The notes under the pieces were generated by a model. It was not told the DNA's origin. It searched no databases and worked only from the letters and a program-made list of their open reading frames with translations. A stretch of DNA of 64,000 bases from JBAXTE01 sp963556065 (GTDB lineage: Bacteria; Bacteroidota; Bacteroidia; Bacteroidales; WCHB1-69), in contig CAUVYH020000019.1 of the NCBI GenBank assembly GCA_963556065.3, forward strand, positions 42,671-106,670, written 5' to 3'. The position numbers and the translations under genes were made by a program. Each line of letters starts with the position of its first letter. The stretch's first letter is position 1. Shown here piece after piece: positions 44,140 through 53,265 of the stretch.

Positions 44140-46084
44140 CTATTTTTTTGAGCGATACGGATTGATTAAATGCTTGGTTCACTTTTTTAATGATTCCGTT
44201 AAACTCGACAAAAGATTCCACCGGCAAGGTCAGATAATTGAGCATTCCTTGATGTTTAAGTGTAATTGTATTTTTGTCGATGGAATACGTTCCTGCAGCA
44301 CTTACATTTTTATTTTCGATATTATAATTCTGAGGTATATATTCTGCCTTGTATCCTTCGGGGATAATGAGTGTGTAAGAAGATTTCCACATCATTTTCA
44401 TCGACTGGTAAATAGGATATGGGCACTGTTCGATATCTATTTTTTCATTTTTAAGCTCTTTATCCAAATTCAGGTTAATAAATACTTCGTCTCCATTCAT
44501 GGTAACATAGTCTTTAATTACGAATCGGTAGTGAATTGTAAGCAACGAATCACGGTCAAGTGTGTTAATGTAAGCGGTGTCGAGATGATATTTGTTGTTT
44601 CCCTTTTGGGTAAACACCCCAAGATTATAGAGCAGATTTTCATTGGACAATCCAATCAGACTTCGGGCGATTGATTGGCGGATATAGCCGGCTGCTTTCA
44701 TTATTCCTTCTCCAATAAGAGAGTCGCCCTGGAGGCGAATGGTTATGGAATCGACGGAATAATTTTCAGAAGCATCCATTTCCGGAACCATTTTCAGCAT
44801 ATAATCATCTTTTGAACGATAGATCAATGCTTGCTTTCCCTGAATAAAAGTGCTGGGACGGTTAATATCGAGCAAGTCACTGGTTCCATCGAGAAAATAG
44901 GTACGATTAAGCGAATCGACATAGGTTACAATCATGTGATTATCAATTTGCATCGAAGGTATTGAGTCGTATCTGTAAGGAATGTCGCGAGTTCCAATCC
45001 ACGTGGGATAAGTGGTAATTCCCACACTTTTGGCCATCGTGTATATTAGTATTGCCATATCTTTGCAGTCGCCGTAGCGTTTGGCTAAAATTTTCTGTGG
45101 GTCGCGGGGAACAATGCCTTCGATACCATGCTCGAAAGCAATATATTTAATATTGTCCTGTACCCAGTAATAAATGGATTTTAGGCGTTCTATTTCCGTT
45201 GATTTCCCGTAAGTTACAGAATCGGAAATCTGCTTGATTTCGGGAGTAACCGTCATATCAACCCGATCGAGTAATGAGGAATACCACGAAAACAGCGCTT
45301 TCAAGTTTGGCGTAACTTCCACTGTTTTTCCATCGGTTGTTTTGTAACGATCGATGGTTATAATAATATGCGGTGAATAATAGCTTAACGGTATTGCATT
45401 CTCCTGACTTTTCAAAGGACTCAGGTTATTCATCGACCAGCGATGAATGGTGTTTTTCCCATCTTTTTTCTGAGTATAAACGATTTTATCGACATTTTTT
45501 CCAAGTTTAAACGCGGTAAACTCCACATCATTTGGGGCGATAATTTCGAATACACTACTTTCGGTCGGCAGATAACTTTCGAAAAAGAATTTTCCAAAAT
45601 AATGAGGATCTTCTATTTGGATGGTGTGTTCTTGATACACTTTAGATCCTTGTGTAAGGGAAGGGAACACAAATGTGCGTTTTTTGTTTTCATCATAGAA
45701 AATTCCGTCATCGCTGTCGAAAGTATCTTCGTATTTCTCCACTTCCACTTTTTTATATTTTTTTCCATCGGGAATTAAACTATATGCCTTAAATGAGGTA
45801 AGCCTCATCTGCTCGGAAAAATAAATTGAGCCCTCGGAAAAATAATTAGGCTTGTCCGTTAGGATAAAATAGCTCTTTATTTCTCTAGCGGAAATTTTCA
45901 GTTCATTGTTTTTAAGCGTAATTTTTGCACTTCTGATGTTTTCTAAAACCACCCCTTTTGTGTTGGGATATTGTTGGGAAAGTTTGATAAAATCGGCTTC
46001 GGGTTGTGCCTGTAACGAAGAGGATAGGAGGTAAACGTACCCCAAAAACACTAGCAAAAATTGTGAAAATCTAATTTTTATCAT
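44123..46084 (-). CDS. DUF3857 transglutaminase-like exported protein, catalytic
   Basis: 653 residues. Signal peptide (about 1-26, ending SLQAQ). DUF3857 (about 55-230) precedes a transglutaminase-like domain with Cys340 in RYGDCKDM, His383 in DNHMIV and Asp399 in FLDG, a complete Cys-His-Asp triad. A beta-rich C-terminal DUF2569/3858-like part follows. Such proteins may cleave, cross-link or amidate peptides in the envelope; substrate unknown. It begins 1 bp after the MORN-repeat gene and overlaps the second DUF3857 gene by 17 bp. Confidence 0.87.
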   Translation of the reverse strand: MIKIRFSQFLLVFLGYVYLLSSSLQAQPEADFIKLSQQYPNTKGVVLENIRSAKITLKNNELKISAREIKSYFILTDKPNYFSEGSIYFSEQMRLTSFKAYSLIPDGKKYKKVEVEKYEDTFDSDDGIFYDENKKRTFVFPSLTQGSKVYQEHTIQIEDPHYFGKFFFESYLPTESSVFEIIAPNDVEFTAFKLGKNVDKIVYTQKKDGKNTIHRWSMNNLSPLKSQENAIPLSYYSPHIIITIDRYKTTDGKTVEVTPNLKALFSWYSSLLDRVDMTVTPEIKQISDSVTYGKSTEIERLKSIYYWVQDNIKYIAFEHGIEGIVPRDPQKILAKRYGDCKDMAILIYTMAKSVGITTYPTWIGTRDIPYRYDSIPSMQIDNHMIVTYVDSLNRTYFLDGTSDLLDINRPSTFIQGKQALIYRSKDDYMLKMVPEMDASENYSVDSITIRLQGDSLIGEGIMKAAGYIRQSIARSLIGLSNENLLYNLGVFTQKGNNKYHLDTAYINTLDRDSLLTIHYRFVIKDYVTMNGDEVFINLNLDKELKNEKIDIEQCPYPIYQSMKMMWKSSYTLIIPEGYKAEYIPQNYNIENKNVSAAGTYSIDKNTITLKHQGMLNYLTLPVESFVEFNGIIKKVNQAFNQSVSLKKIDEPSK

Positions 46085-46085
46085 G

Positions 46086-49000
46086 TTATTGTTTTATTTC
46101 GGAAATTAAGATTCCGTAGTAATATTTTCGAGTTTTTGTAAGGTTTCCTTTTGCATCGTAGTAATTGGCAATACCATGTTTTAAATTATAATAATACGGT
46201 TCTATGCTTTTCAGTGTGCCATTTTCGTAAAAGGTTTTTGAATCTCCCTGGAGATGCCCGTAATAGTAATTATCTTCGGTTCTGGGTTTTCCGTTTTGAT
46301 AATACTCAACAGATAAACCATGATTTTCCTTCCCGATTCGGAAATATTTATTATACAGTTTTCCATTAGGATAGAATAATTCGCATTTCCCCGATTTAAT
46401 CCCATGATAATAGTAATAATCCGCAGATTTATTTCCGTTTTGATAATAGGTTACCACGTGAGTTGTATCCTTACTTAACGCTATGGGTTTTACAAAATTA
46501 CCCGATTTATCCTTATACATATAGGAGACCGGAGCATCATTTTCGAAGTTTAGCACATACATTATCTGTCCGTCCGGAGCAAAATAGGTGCCTTTTCCTT
46601 CTACTTGATCGTTTATATAATTATATTCACATTCCACTTTGCCGTTGGGATAAAACCATCGAACCGCTCCATAGGTATTGTTGTTCAGGTTTTTTGCTTC
46701 GTAGCTTTTAACTCCTGCTTCGTAAAGAACATAATCGCCCCACATATTTCCATTGATATTTCCGACGGATTGAAGAAGATTTCCATCTTCATCAAAATAC
46801 TGTACCGTTCCATTACTGCGATCGTTAGTATAATTTGCCGCCATTTTCAGAATTCCATTCGGATAGTAACGCTTTATTTCGCCTTGGAAACTGCCGCCAA
46901 CCAAGTTCGTCGAAATTTCTTTGCTATTTCCATTCATTGTCGGTAATTCATACAAGCCGTTGCCATTTTCAATAGAGGCTTTGAAGTATGGTTTTTCCAA
47001 AGTATCGTATAATATTTTAGAGGCAAAATGGCCAAACTCAAAAAAGCTCTGTTCTTTAAGTTTTCCACTCGGATGAAAATAATCCTGCCATCCCTGAAAA
47101 TCATCATTTGCATAGTAGTTAATGGTATTAAGGGACCCATCGATGAAATATTCTTTCCACATTCCTTGTTTATTGTCATCCACATACCATCCCTCTTTAT
47201 GCAGGCTTCCATTGAGAAAATACTCCTCGTAATAGCCATCGAGTAAACTTTTTTTGTAAGCTTTTACAGCTTTTACAGTACCATTTTCAAAAAACAGCGT
47301 ATCATTACCATCTACTTCATTGTTTTTTAAGCAACGTGCCTCTGTTTTCTGTCCGTAAGAATCGTAAAAGTTCCAGGTTCCTTCGTATTTTCCTTTTACA
47401 ATCTGTCCTTCGGCAACCACAAAACCCTGCGGATTGTAAAGTTTGTAATTCAATGTTTTTCCTAATGTTTCTCCTTTATCGATAATTTTTCCATTAACAT
47501 CATAAGCTTCCCAACTTTCCACTTTTCCGTTTTCAGCCAACGATTTATAGTATTTCTTTCCACTATGGGCGTACATTGTTGTGATACTTTTGCTGCCATT
47601 AAAAATAATTTCCTGTTCCAGTTTTCCATCTGCATAGTAATCTCGCTGAGTGTCCGTGTTTTCTGATTTACTGTTTAATGTATATTCCGATTGCAATACC
47701 CCATTGGGATAAAATTCTTTCCATTTACCGACCGGTTTGCCTTTTTCGTATGATCCGGTTCTATTGATTGAACCGTCGGGATAAAAACTTTGGTAGTCTC
47801 CGTTAATTTTATCATTAAGATAATTGGATTTTTCAGAGATGGCTCCATTGGAAAAATACTTTACTACGGAACCATTTACCTCCCTATTGTTATAATTCAC
47901 AATATATTGCACCATTCCATTAAGGTAAAAGCCAGAATCGATCCCATTTAATTTGCTGTTTTTAAGAAAAGCAACCTCCTCGGGCTGTCCACTGGAATAA
48001 TACTTTGTGAACTTACCGTCTAATTTTCCGTTTAAAGCGGTACCTTTTATCTTCAGTATCCCGTTGTCGTGATATATTTTGTAGTCTCCGTTAAATGTTC
48101 CGTCTTTCATCAACACTTCCACGGAGATAATACCTTCCTTGTTATACGAAATAGAATGTCCTTCTTCCTTTCCGTTTATATATAAAGCTTTCGATTCCAG
48201 CCCTCCATTATGGTGAATCCAAGTCCATTCCCCTGTTTTCACTTTCAACCCGGAATTCGAATAGTGTCCGAAACTGTTTAAAAATCCGTTTTCATCAAAT
48301 ACATAATATATCGTATCCTTTTCAACTTTTAAATTGGCAAGACCGACTGTTCTGCTGAGTACTATTTGATCTCTGGCGTTGTCGATAAATTTACCATGTT
48401 TTTTCTTTTTCTTTTTTAACCAGGATTGAATTTTCTCGTTATCGTAAGCCGAAAACAGGGTGAAAAAGAACGGTTCATAATAACCCTTTTCTCGAATGTT
48501 AATGAAAAAAGGCACGTAATAACTCATGTAAAAATTATCGACATTGGGGTTATATGTGAGCTTATCGAACAAAATTTGTCCTTGTTTTACAATGATATCA
48601 TTTATTTTTGCTTTGGTTTTATACTTGGGGCTCAGAGCTATTTTGGAAGTAATTATTTCCTCCAGCAAATCAAATTGAGGGATCTGTTCCGATTCGATTT
48701 TCGGATATTTTGCCGCTTGGCTCATAATGTCGCTTTCGCCGTTTAAAAATTTCTCCAATTGGGCAACAGCATCTGTTCTGGTCGGTTTTAAAAGGATGGC
48801 CATGTAATAGCACATCATTGTTTCGATGATTCTTCCTTTTGTTTCATTAACTTTTCCTAAATAGTACTGGGTTCCGAAATGAAAGGGGTTTAACTTCGCT
48901 GAAATGATCAATTCCTTTTCGGCAAGGTTTAAGCTGTCGATGCGAAAATAGACTATAGCTAAATTAAAGTGCATCATTTGGTTATATGGAAATTGTTTAA

Positions 49001-49400
49001 GCCCTTCTTTAAAAACTTCGATTCCCTTTTGAGGCATTTTTTTGTCATCGTAAATGCTACCCAGCAAACTATAAAAATCAGCTTTACTGGTGCGTAAATT
49101 AAGCCCCTCTTCGCAGAAAACCATGGCCGAATCGAGTTTATCATTGGAATAACAGGTTAGTGCCCGTTCGTATAAGGCCCACGAATACAAAGAATCGCTT
49201 TTGGGAATTTCGGCATAAATTGCTTCTGCCTTGGCATATTCTTTATTGTCGTTGTATTCAATGGCTTTATTAATTTGCGCTCTTGAATTGATTAATTTAA
49301 TATTGCTTTTTGTTCTCGCCACCTGAGCCATAATTTGACTTCCCGATAAAAGCACGAAGATCAGGAGTAATGGCAAACCCTGTGAACATTTTTTGCTCAT
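46086..49400 (-). CDS. Giant exported TPR plus MORN/YwqK-repeat protein
   Basis: 1104 residues. Signal peptide at about 1-25. TPR-like helical repeats at about 35-225. From about 380 to the end, more than twenty repeats of about 23 residues of the MORN-2/YwqK type (motifs such as FYPNGKL, YYQNGK, GTWNFYDSYG), forming a long beta-hairpin stack. YwqK-like repeats are annotated as antitoxin-like in small proteins, but this size and the signal peptide point to an envelope scaffold or binding protein. It follows the S4-domain gene by 7 bp and precedes DUF3857 by 1 bp. Partner and role unknown. Confidence 0.85.
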   Translation of the reverse strand: MSKKCSQGLPLLLIFVLLSGSQIMAQVARTKSNIKLINSRAQINKAIEYNDNKEYAKAEAIYAEIPKSDSLYSWALYERALTCYSNDKLDSAMVFCEEGLNLRTSKADFYSLLGSIYDDKKMPQKGIEVFKEGLKQFPYNQMMHFNLAIVYFRIDSLNLAEKELIISAKLNPFHFGTQYYLGKVNETKGRIIETMMCYYMAILLKPTRTDAVAQLEKFLNGESDIMSQAAKYPKIESEQIPQFDLLEEIITSKIALSPKYKTKAKINDIIVKQGQILFDKLTYNPNVDNFYMSYYVPFFINIREKGYYEPFFFTLFSAYDNEKIQSWLKKKKKKHGKFIDNARDQIVLSRTVGLANLKVEKDTIYYVFDENGFLNSFGHYSNSGLKVKTGEWTWIHHNGGLESKALYINGKEEGHSISYNKEGIISVEVLMKDGTFNGDYKIYHDNGILKIKGTALNGKLDGKFTKYYSSGQPEEVAFLKNSKLNGIDSGFYLNGMVQYIVNYNNREVNGSVVKYFSNGAISEKSNYLNDKINGDYQSFYPDGSINRTGSYEKGKPVGKWKEFYPNGVLQSEYTLNSKSENTDTQRDYYADGKLEQEIIFNGSKSITTMYAHSGKKYYKSLAENGKVESWEAYDVNGKIIDKGETLGKTLNYKLYNPQGFVVAEGQIVKGKYEGTWNFYDSYGQKTEARCLKNNEVDGNDTLFFENGTVKAVKAYKKSLLDGYYEEYFLNGSLHKEGWYVDDNKQGMWKEYFIDGSLNTINYYANDDFQGWQDYFHPSGKLKEQSFFEFGHFASKILYDTLEKPYFKASIENGNGLYELPTMNGNSKEISTNLVGGSFQGEIKRYYPNGILKMAANYTNDRSNGTVQYFDEDGNLLQSVGNINGNMWGDYVLYEAGVKSYEAKNLNNNTYGAVRWFYPNGKVECEYNYINDQVEGKGTYFAPDGQIMYVLNFENDAPVSYMYKDKSGNFVKPIALSKDTTHVVTYYQNGNKSADYYYYHGIKSGKCELFYPNGKLYNKYFRIGKENHGLSVEYYQNGKPRTEDNYYYGHLQGDSKTFYENGTLKSIEPYYYNLKHGIANYYDAKGNLTKTRKYYYGILISEIKQ

Positions 49401-49407
49401 GGCTAAA

Positions 49408-49620
49408 TTATTTAGTTATGGTTATTTTTTGATTCTCAAATTCAACAACATCTCCCTCGCGAAGTTTTTTCCGTTTTTGGAGATCAACGATACCGTTCAC
49501 CATCACAATTCCTTCGGAAATTAAATAATTGGCTTCTCCTCCCGATTCCACGAGGTTTAACATTTTCAACAGTTTGTTTAATTCAATAAACGGATGCCCT
49601 TCGAGATTAAATTCTAACAT
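49408..49620 (-). CDS. S4-domain RNA-binding protein (YbcJ-like)
   Basis: 70 residues, essentially one S4 fold: IELNKLLKMLNLVESGGEA, then VMVNGIVDLQKRKKLREGD. YbcJ-type small S4 proteins bind RNA, possibly rRNA. It is the first gene of a tight operon with exported proteins, an odd partner for a cytoplasmic RNA-binding protein. A -7 box lies 19 bp before its ATG. Confidence 0.88.
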   Translation of the reverse strand: MLEFNLEGHPFIELNKLLKMLNLVESGGEANYLISEGIVMVNGIVDLQKRKKLREGDVVEFENQKITITK

Positions 49621-49639
49621 ATTTTTATCTTTTAAACAT

Positions 49640-49647
49640 CAAATATA
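49640..49647 (-). promoter_or_regulatory. -7 box TATATTTG of the S4-MORN-DUF3857 operon
   Basis: Perfect TAnnTTTG match on the minus strand. The start codon at 49620 lies 19 bp downstream. Confidence 0.5.
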
Positions 49648-49773
49648 AAAAGATAATCCCGTAAGCGGAAATTTTTTTGTTTATTTTGCCAATGTTTTCA
49701 AAATATTGTTGTTCGATAATTTCTTAAATTACAAGTTAAAAAAAGATTAACGGTTCCAACGGCTAAAATTTAT

Positions 49774-49781
49774 TAATTTTG
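49774..49781 (+). promoter_or_regulatory. -7 box TAATTTTG of the FkbM-type gene
   Basis: Perfect TAnnTTTG match, 41 bp before the ATG at 49823. Confidence 0.5.
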
Positions 49782-49822
49782 ACCTCAAAATTTTCTTTAA
49801 AAACTAAATAAACACATTGATT

Positions 49823-50545
49823 ATGAATATAAAAAACGGTTTAAGATCTCTATTGATTTTTTTTCATTTAGATTTAACTAAAAACTTAGAATATGACCGA
49901 TTGACAGAGTCGATAATGAAACGCGTTATAAAAAGAGACTCTAATTGTATTGATGTGGGTTGCCATAAGGGAGAAATACTAAATTCAATATTAAAATATG
50001 CTCCGGAAGGAAAACATTTTGCTTTTGAGCCCATTCCTTATTTATTTACTCAATTGGAAAATAAATTTAAAAATAAAGCGGTAATATATTCTTATGCTCT
50101 TTCAGATAAAAGTGGAGTGTCCTCTTTCCAATTAGTAAAGAATGCGCCTGCTTATAGTGGCATTAATAAAAGAAAATACGATATTTCAAATCCGGAAATT
50201 GAAGAAATTAAAGTAGAATTAAAAATGCTTGATGAAATTATACCGGTAGAGACAAAAATTAATTTTATTAAAATTGATGTAGAAGGAGCAGAATTTGGCG
50301 TACTTAAGGGGGCAAAGAGCTTATTAATAAAAAATCGTCCAACCGTAATTTTTGAATGCGGATTGGGTGCCAGCGATTATTATAATACGGATCCCATTCT
50401 TTTATATAATTTTATGACACAAACAGTTGGACTGAAAATTTATACATTAAGGGCTTTTATAAAAAACAATCAACCGTTAACGGCAAGCGATTTTGAACAT
50501 TGCTATAAAAAAAACACCGAATATTATTTTATTGCATCTATTTGA
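49823..50545 (+). CDS. FkbM-family methyltransferase
   Basis: 240 residues. SAM-binding motif IDVGCHKGEIL (about 37-47) and the FkbM-typical FIKIDVEGAEFGVLKGA (about 150-166). FkbM enzymes O-methylate sugars or polyketides; in envelope gene regions the target is often a surface glycan. Acceptor unknown. The frame starts at TTG 49817, but ATG at 49823 is preferred. More AT-rich than neighbours, a possible sign of transfer. Confidence 0.88.
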   Translation: MNIKNGLRSLLIFFHLDLTKNLEYDRLTESIMKRVIKRDSNCIDVGCHKGEILNSILKYAPEGKHFAFEPIPYLFTQLENKFKNKAVIYSYALSDKSGVSSFQLVKNAPAYSGINKRKYDISNPEIEEIKVELKMLDEIIPVETKINFIKIDVEGAEFGVLKGAKSLLIKNRPTVIFECGLGASDYYNTDPILLYNFMTQTVGLKIYTLRAFIKNNQPLTASDFEHCYKKNTEYYFIASI

Positions 50546-50554
50546 TTTATAGAT

Positions 50555-50572
50555 ATTTTGCCATTGCAAAAT
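50555..50572. terminator. Hairpin between convergent genes
   Basis: ATTTTGC (50555-50561) and GCAAAAT (50566-50572) with a 4-nt loop, between the ends of the FkbM-type (50545) and MltF-like (50594) genes. Symmetric, so it could stop transcription in both directions, though the stem is AT-rich. Confidence 0.4.
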
Positions 50573-50593
50573 CAGGTAAAATTCGAGTTGGAA

Positions 50594-51970
50594 TTATCGA
50601 ACAAAGTTCTTGTAATGTACATATCTTTCCCACACATCATTTACAAAACAAATGGTATAAGCTCCCCTATAATACCCCGATTTCACTATGGGATCGTTGT
50701 AGTATTTTGGCACGGATTTATACCGGAGATAAACTTCAACATTATCATCCCATCGGTTAGGGTCTTTACCATATTTTTGGGTCAGGTTAATGGCGTCTAT
50801 CACATGTCCCGGACCTGCATTAAAGGAGGCCAGTACAAATTTTGACAGTTGCTGTTTATCTTTGACCTTTTTATTATAAAAATTTTCGAGGTACTTAATG
50901 TATTTTGCTCCTCTTATAATTTGCATTTCAGGTGTTGTTTTTTGTGTTATTCCATAATTTTTTGCCGTTTCGGGCATCAACTGAAGCAAGCCTATACAAC
51001 CACCTCTACCAATGATATTCGGTTGAAACCCGGACTCCTGATAAATTAGTGCCGCCAATAATTTCCAGTCCCACCTGTTTTTACGAGCTACTTTTTTCAA
51101 ACTTCGATCCCATCGGCATATTGTCTTTTTTTTCATATAACTATGCCTGTTTTCGAGTATTTGCCGGTTAAAAGTGGTGTTATAATAGCGACTATAGATG
51201 GCTTTATATTCATTGGTTTTCAAGAATTTTCCGAGCCACTTATTAATACTTATTCTCAAACTATCGCTATTTTTAGGTAATACCCAGCATTGTTCCAACG
51301 GCTCAGAAATTACGGTTGAAAAATCGAGGTTTCGAAACAATTTACTGTTGTTCATAGCTACTTTTTGCTCGCCGATAGTGTAATCGATTTCACCTAAAGC
51401 TACTTTTTCAATCAGATTTTCGGTGCTGTTTTCATCATCAAAAATGACATTTGCCATCACTCCGTTTCTTGCTGCCCACGAACGGACATAATCGTAGTAC
51501 GAAGAATGGGCGGGAATGTAAATGGTTAATTGTTGTCCGGCTTTTAATGGTTTGTTTTGGGTGCTGTCGTGCCGGCGTATCAGCATTAATGGCGATGTGC
51601 TATGCGGTAAAGTAAAACTGAACATGTTTTTTCGGAAATCGGTCGGATTAATATCTCCAACCATCAAATCGGCTTCGTGATTAGCGAGGGAAAAATATTC
51701 TTTTTTATTGCTTTCCCGAACAATTGGTGTAAGTTTAACATGAGCATAATTGCAATAGGCATTCAATAAATCGAGCTGGTATCCGACAGGCGTTCCTCGA
51801 TCGATATAGTAATCAATAGAGTTGAAATTTACAATAGCTTTAAGCTCTCCGGTTCTTAGCACCTTCGTTAATGAGGTGTCGGAAGTCTTGAATTCATGGG
51901 TTTTAGAGTGATTTTTCGTACAAGCAAAGCCGAATGAAATCAGTAATAAAATTAACAAAAAACGTTTCAT
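50594..51970 (-). CDS. MltF-like membrane-bound lytic murein transglycosylase
   Basis: 458 residues. Lipoprotein signal (LLISFGFAC, Cys17). An SBP_bac_3-type periplasmic binding domain (about 35-255) is followed by a lytic transglycosylase SLT domain (about 295-430), with catalytic Glu in ALIYQESGFQPN and GLLQLMPETA. This is the MltF architecture: cleavage of peptidoglycan glycan strands, regulated by the substrate-binding module. Full length and single, with a -7 box at 51990-51997. Confidence 0.92.
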   Translation of the reverse strand: MKRFLLILLLISFGFACTKNHSKTHEFKTSDTSLTKVLRTGELKAIVNFNSIDYYIDRGTPVGYQLDLLNAYCNYAHVKLTPIVRESNKKEYFSLANHEADLMVGDINPTDFRKNMFSFTLPHSTSPLMLIRRHDSTQNKPLKAGQQLTIYIPAHSSYYDYVRSWAARNGVMANVIFDDENSTENLIEKVALGEIDYTIGEQKVAMNNSKLFRNLDFSTVISEPLEQCWVLPKNSDSLRISINKWLGKFLKTNEYKAIYSRYYNTTFNRQILENRHSYMKKKTICRWDRSLKKVARKNRWDWKLLAALIYQESGFQPNIIGRGGCIGLLQLMPETAKNYGITQKTTPEMQIIRGAKYIKYLENFYNKKVKDKQQLSKFVLASFNAGPGHVIDAINLTQKYGKDPNRWDDNVEVYLRYKSVPKYYNDPIVKSGYYRGAYTICFVNDVWERYVHYKNFVR

Positions 51971-51989
51971 TTATTCTCATCTAAAAGAA

Positions 51990-51997
51990 CAAAGATA
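51990..51997 (-). promoter_or_regulatory. -7 box TATCTTTG of the MltF-like gene
   Basis: Perfect TAnnTTTG match on the minus strand, 19 bp before the ATG at 51970. Confidence 0.55.
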
Positions 51998-52147
51998 CGC
52001 TTTTTTAATGAATTATATTCAAGGTTTTTTAAACACAAATTAACAAATGATATATTTCCTGAGAATTATAAAATTGTTGGAGCCTTTGAATTTCGTATCC
52101 AAATGAAAAGACTGCATTATCCCATGAGGATAACAAAATTGTTTGTA

Positions 52148-52155
52148 CTTTTGCA
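52148..52155 (+). promoter_or_regulatory. -7 box TACTTTTG of thiL
   Basis: Perfect TAnnTTTG match, 15 bp before the ATG at 52171. No TPP riboswitch-like structure was seen. Confidence 0.5.
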
Positions 52156-52170
52156 AATAAAAAAAGCAAA

Positions 52171-53229
52171 ATGGATTTATTCGAGAATGTACAACGGACT
52201 GAATTATCGGAACTTGGTGAATTTGGTCTTATTGATTTACTGACAAAAAATATTGAATTGAAAAATCAGTCCACCCTCAAAGGCGTGGGGGATGATGCTG
52301 CAGTAATTGATGTATATTCCGATAAGTTGTTAATTTCTACAGATGTACTCATAGAAGGGGTTCATTTTGATTTGACATACACTCCGCTTAAGCATTTAGG
52401 TTACAAATCGGTGGTGGTAAATCTTTCGGATATCGCAGCCATGAACGGCAAGCCGGAGCAAATTACAGTAAGTATTGCGGTCTCCAATCGATTTTCGGTG
52501 GAAGCCCTTGAAGAATTATACGAAGGAATCTATCTGGCATGCAACCGTTATGGCATTGATTTAATAGGTGGAGATACTACCACGAGTAAAAGCGGTTTAT
52601 TTATTTCAATCACCGTGCTTGGAAAAGCACCTCTGGAAAAAATCACCTATCGTAACGGAGCCCAAAAAGGAGATTTGATTTGTGTTTCGGGCGACTTAGG
52701 CGGCGCTTATATTGGGCTCATGGTCTTAGAACGCGAAAAACGCGTTTTTGAAGCCAATAGTCAAATTCAGCCCGATCTTGAAGGATATGATTATGTATTG
52801 GAACGCCAGTTGAAACCGGAACCCCGTTTAGATATCGTTGCTAAACTTAATGAGTTGGGAGTTATTCCTCATGCAATGATCGATATTTCGGACGGGTTGG
52901 CCTCGGAAATCATTCACATTTGCAAGCAGTCGGACGTGGGTTGCCGATTATTTGAAGATAAAGTTCCCATAGATATTCAAACCGAAGATATTGCTAAAAA
53001 ACTCGGGTTGGTTCCGGTAACAATGGCGTTAAACGGAGGGGAAGATTATGAATTGTTGTTTACCGTACCCCAATCGAACTTTGAGGTGGTAAATGCAATG
53101 GAAAACATATCTATTATCGGCTACATCACAGACAAAACAGAAGGGATGAGCCTGATTACTAAAGACGATAAATTATTTGAACTTAAAGCTCAAGGATGGG
53201 ATGCTTGGCTCAATACGGGGAAAAGTTAA
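52171..53229 (+). CDS. thiL: Thiamine-phosphate kinase
   Basis: 352 residues. Converts thiamine phosphate to thiamine diphosphate with ATP. The AIR-synthase-like fold is shown by GVGDDAAVID (about 39-48), STDVLIEGVHFDL (about 56-68), GGDTTTSKSG (about 131) and LNGGEDYELLF (about 289-299). Length is normal. The GT9 glycosyltransferase gene follows 36 bp downstream on the same strand. Confidence 0.95.
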   Translation: MDLFENVQRTELSELGEFGLIDLLTKNIELKNQSTLKGVGDDAAVIDVYSDKLLISTDVLIEGVHFDLTYTPLKHLGYKSVVVNLSDIAAMNGKPEQITVSIAVSNRFSVEALEELYEGIYLACNRYGIDLIGGDTTTSKSGLFISITVLGKAPLEKITYRNGAQKGDLICVSGDLGGAYIGLMVLEREKRVFEANSQIQPDLEGYDYVLERQLKPEPRLDIVAKLNELGVIPHAMIDISDGLASEIIHICKQSDVGCRLFEDKVPIDIQTEDIAKKLGLVPVTMALNGGEDYELLFTVPQSNFEVVNAMENISIIGYITDKTEGMSLITKDDKLFELKAQGWDAWLNTGKS

Positions 53230-53265
53230 ACCGGACAAAATATTCAAAATTTTGTTTTTTTGAAG

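Noticed and set aside
50542..50760. Plus-strand frames near the end of the MltF-like gene
   Set aside because: They are antisense to the MltF-like gene and have no recognisable content.
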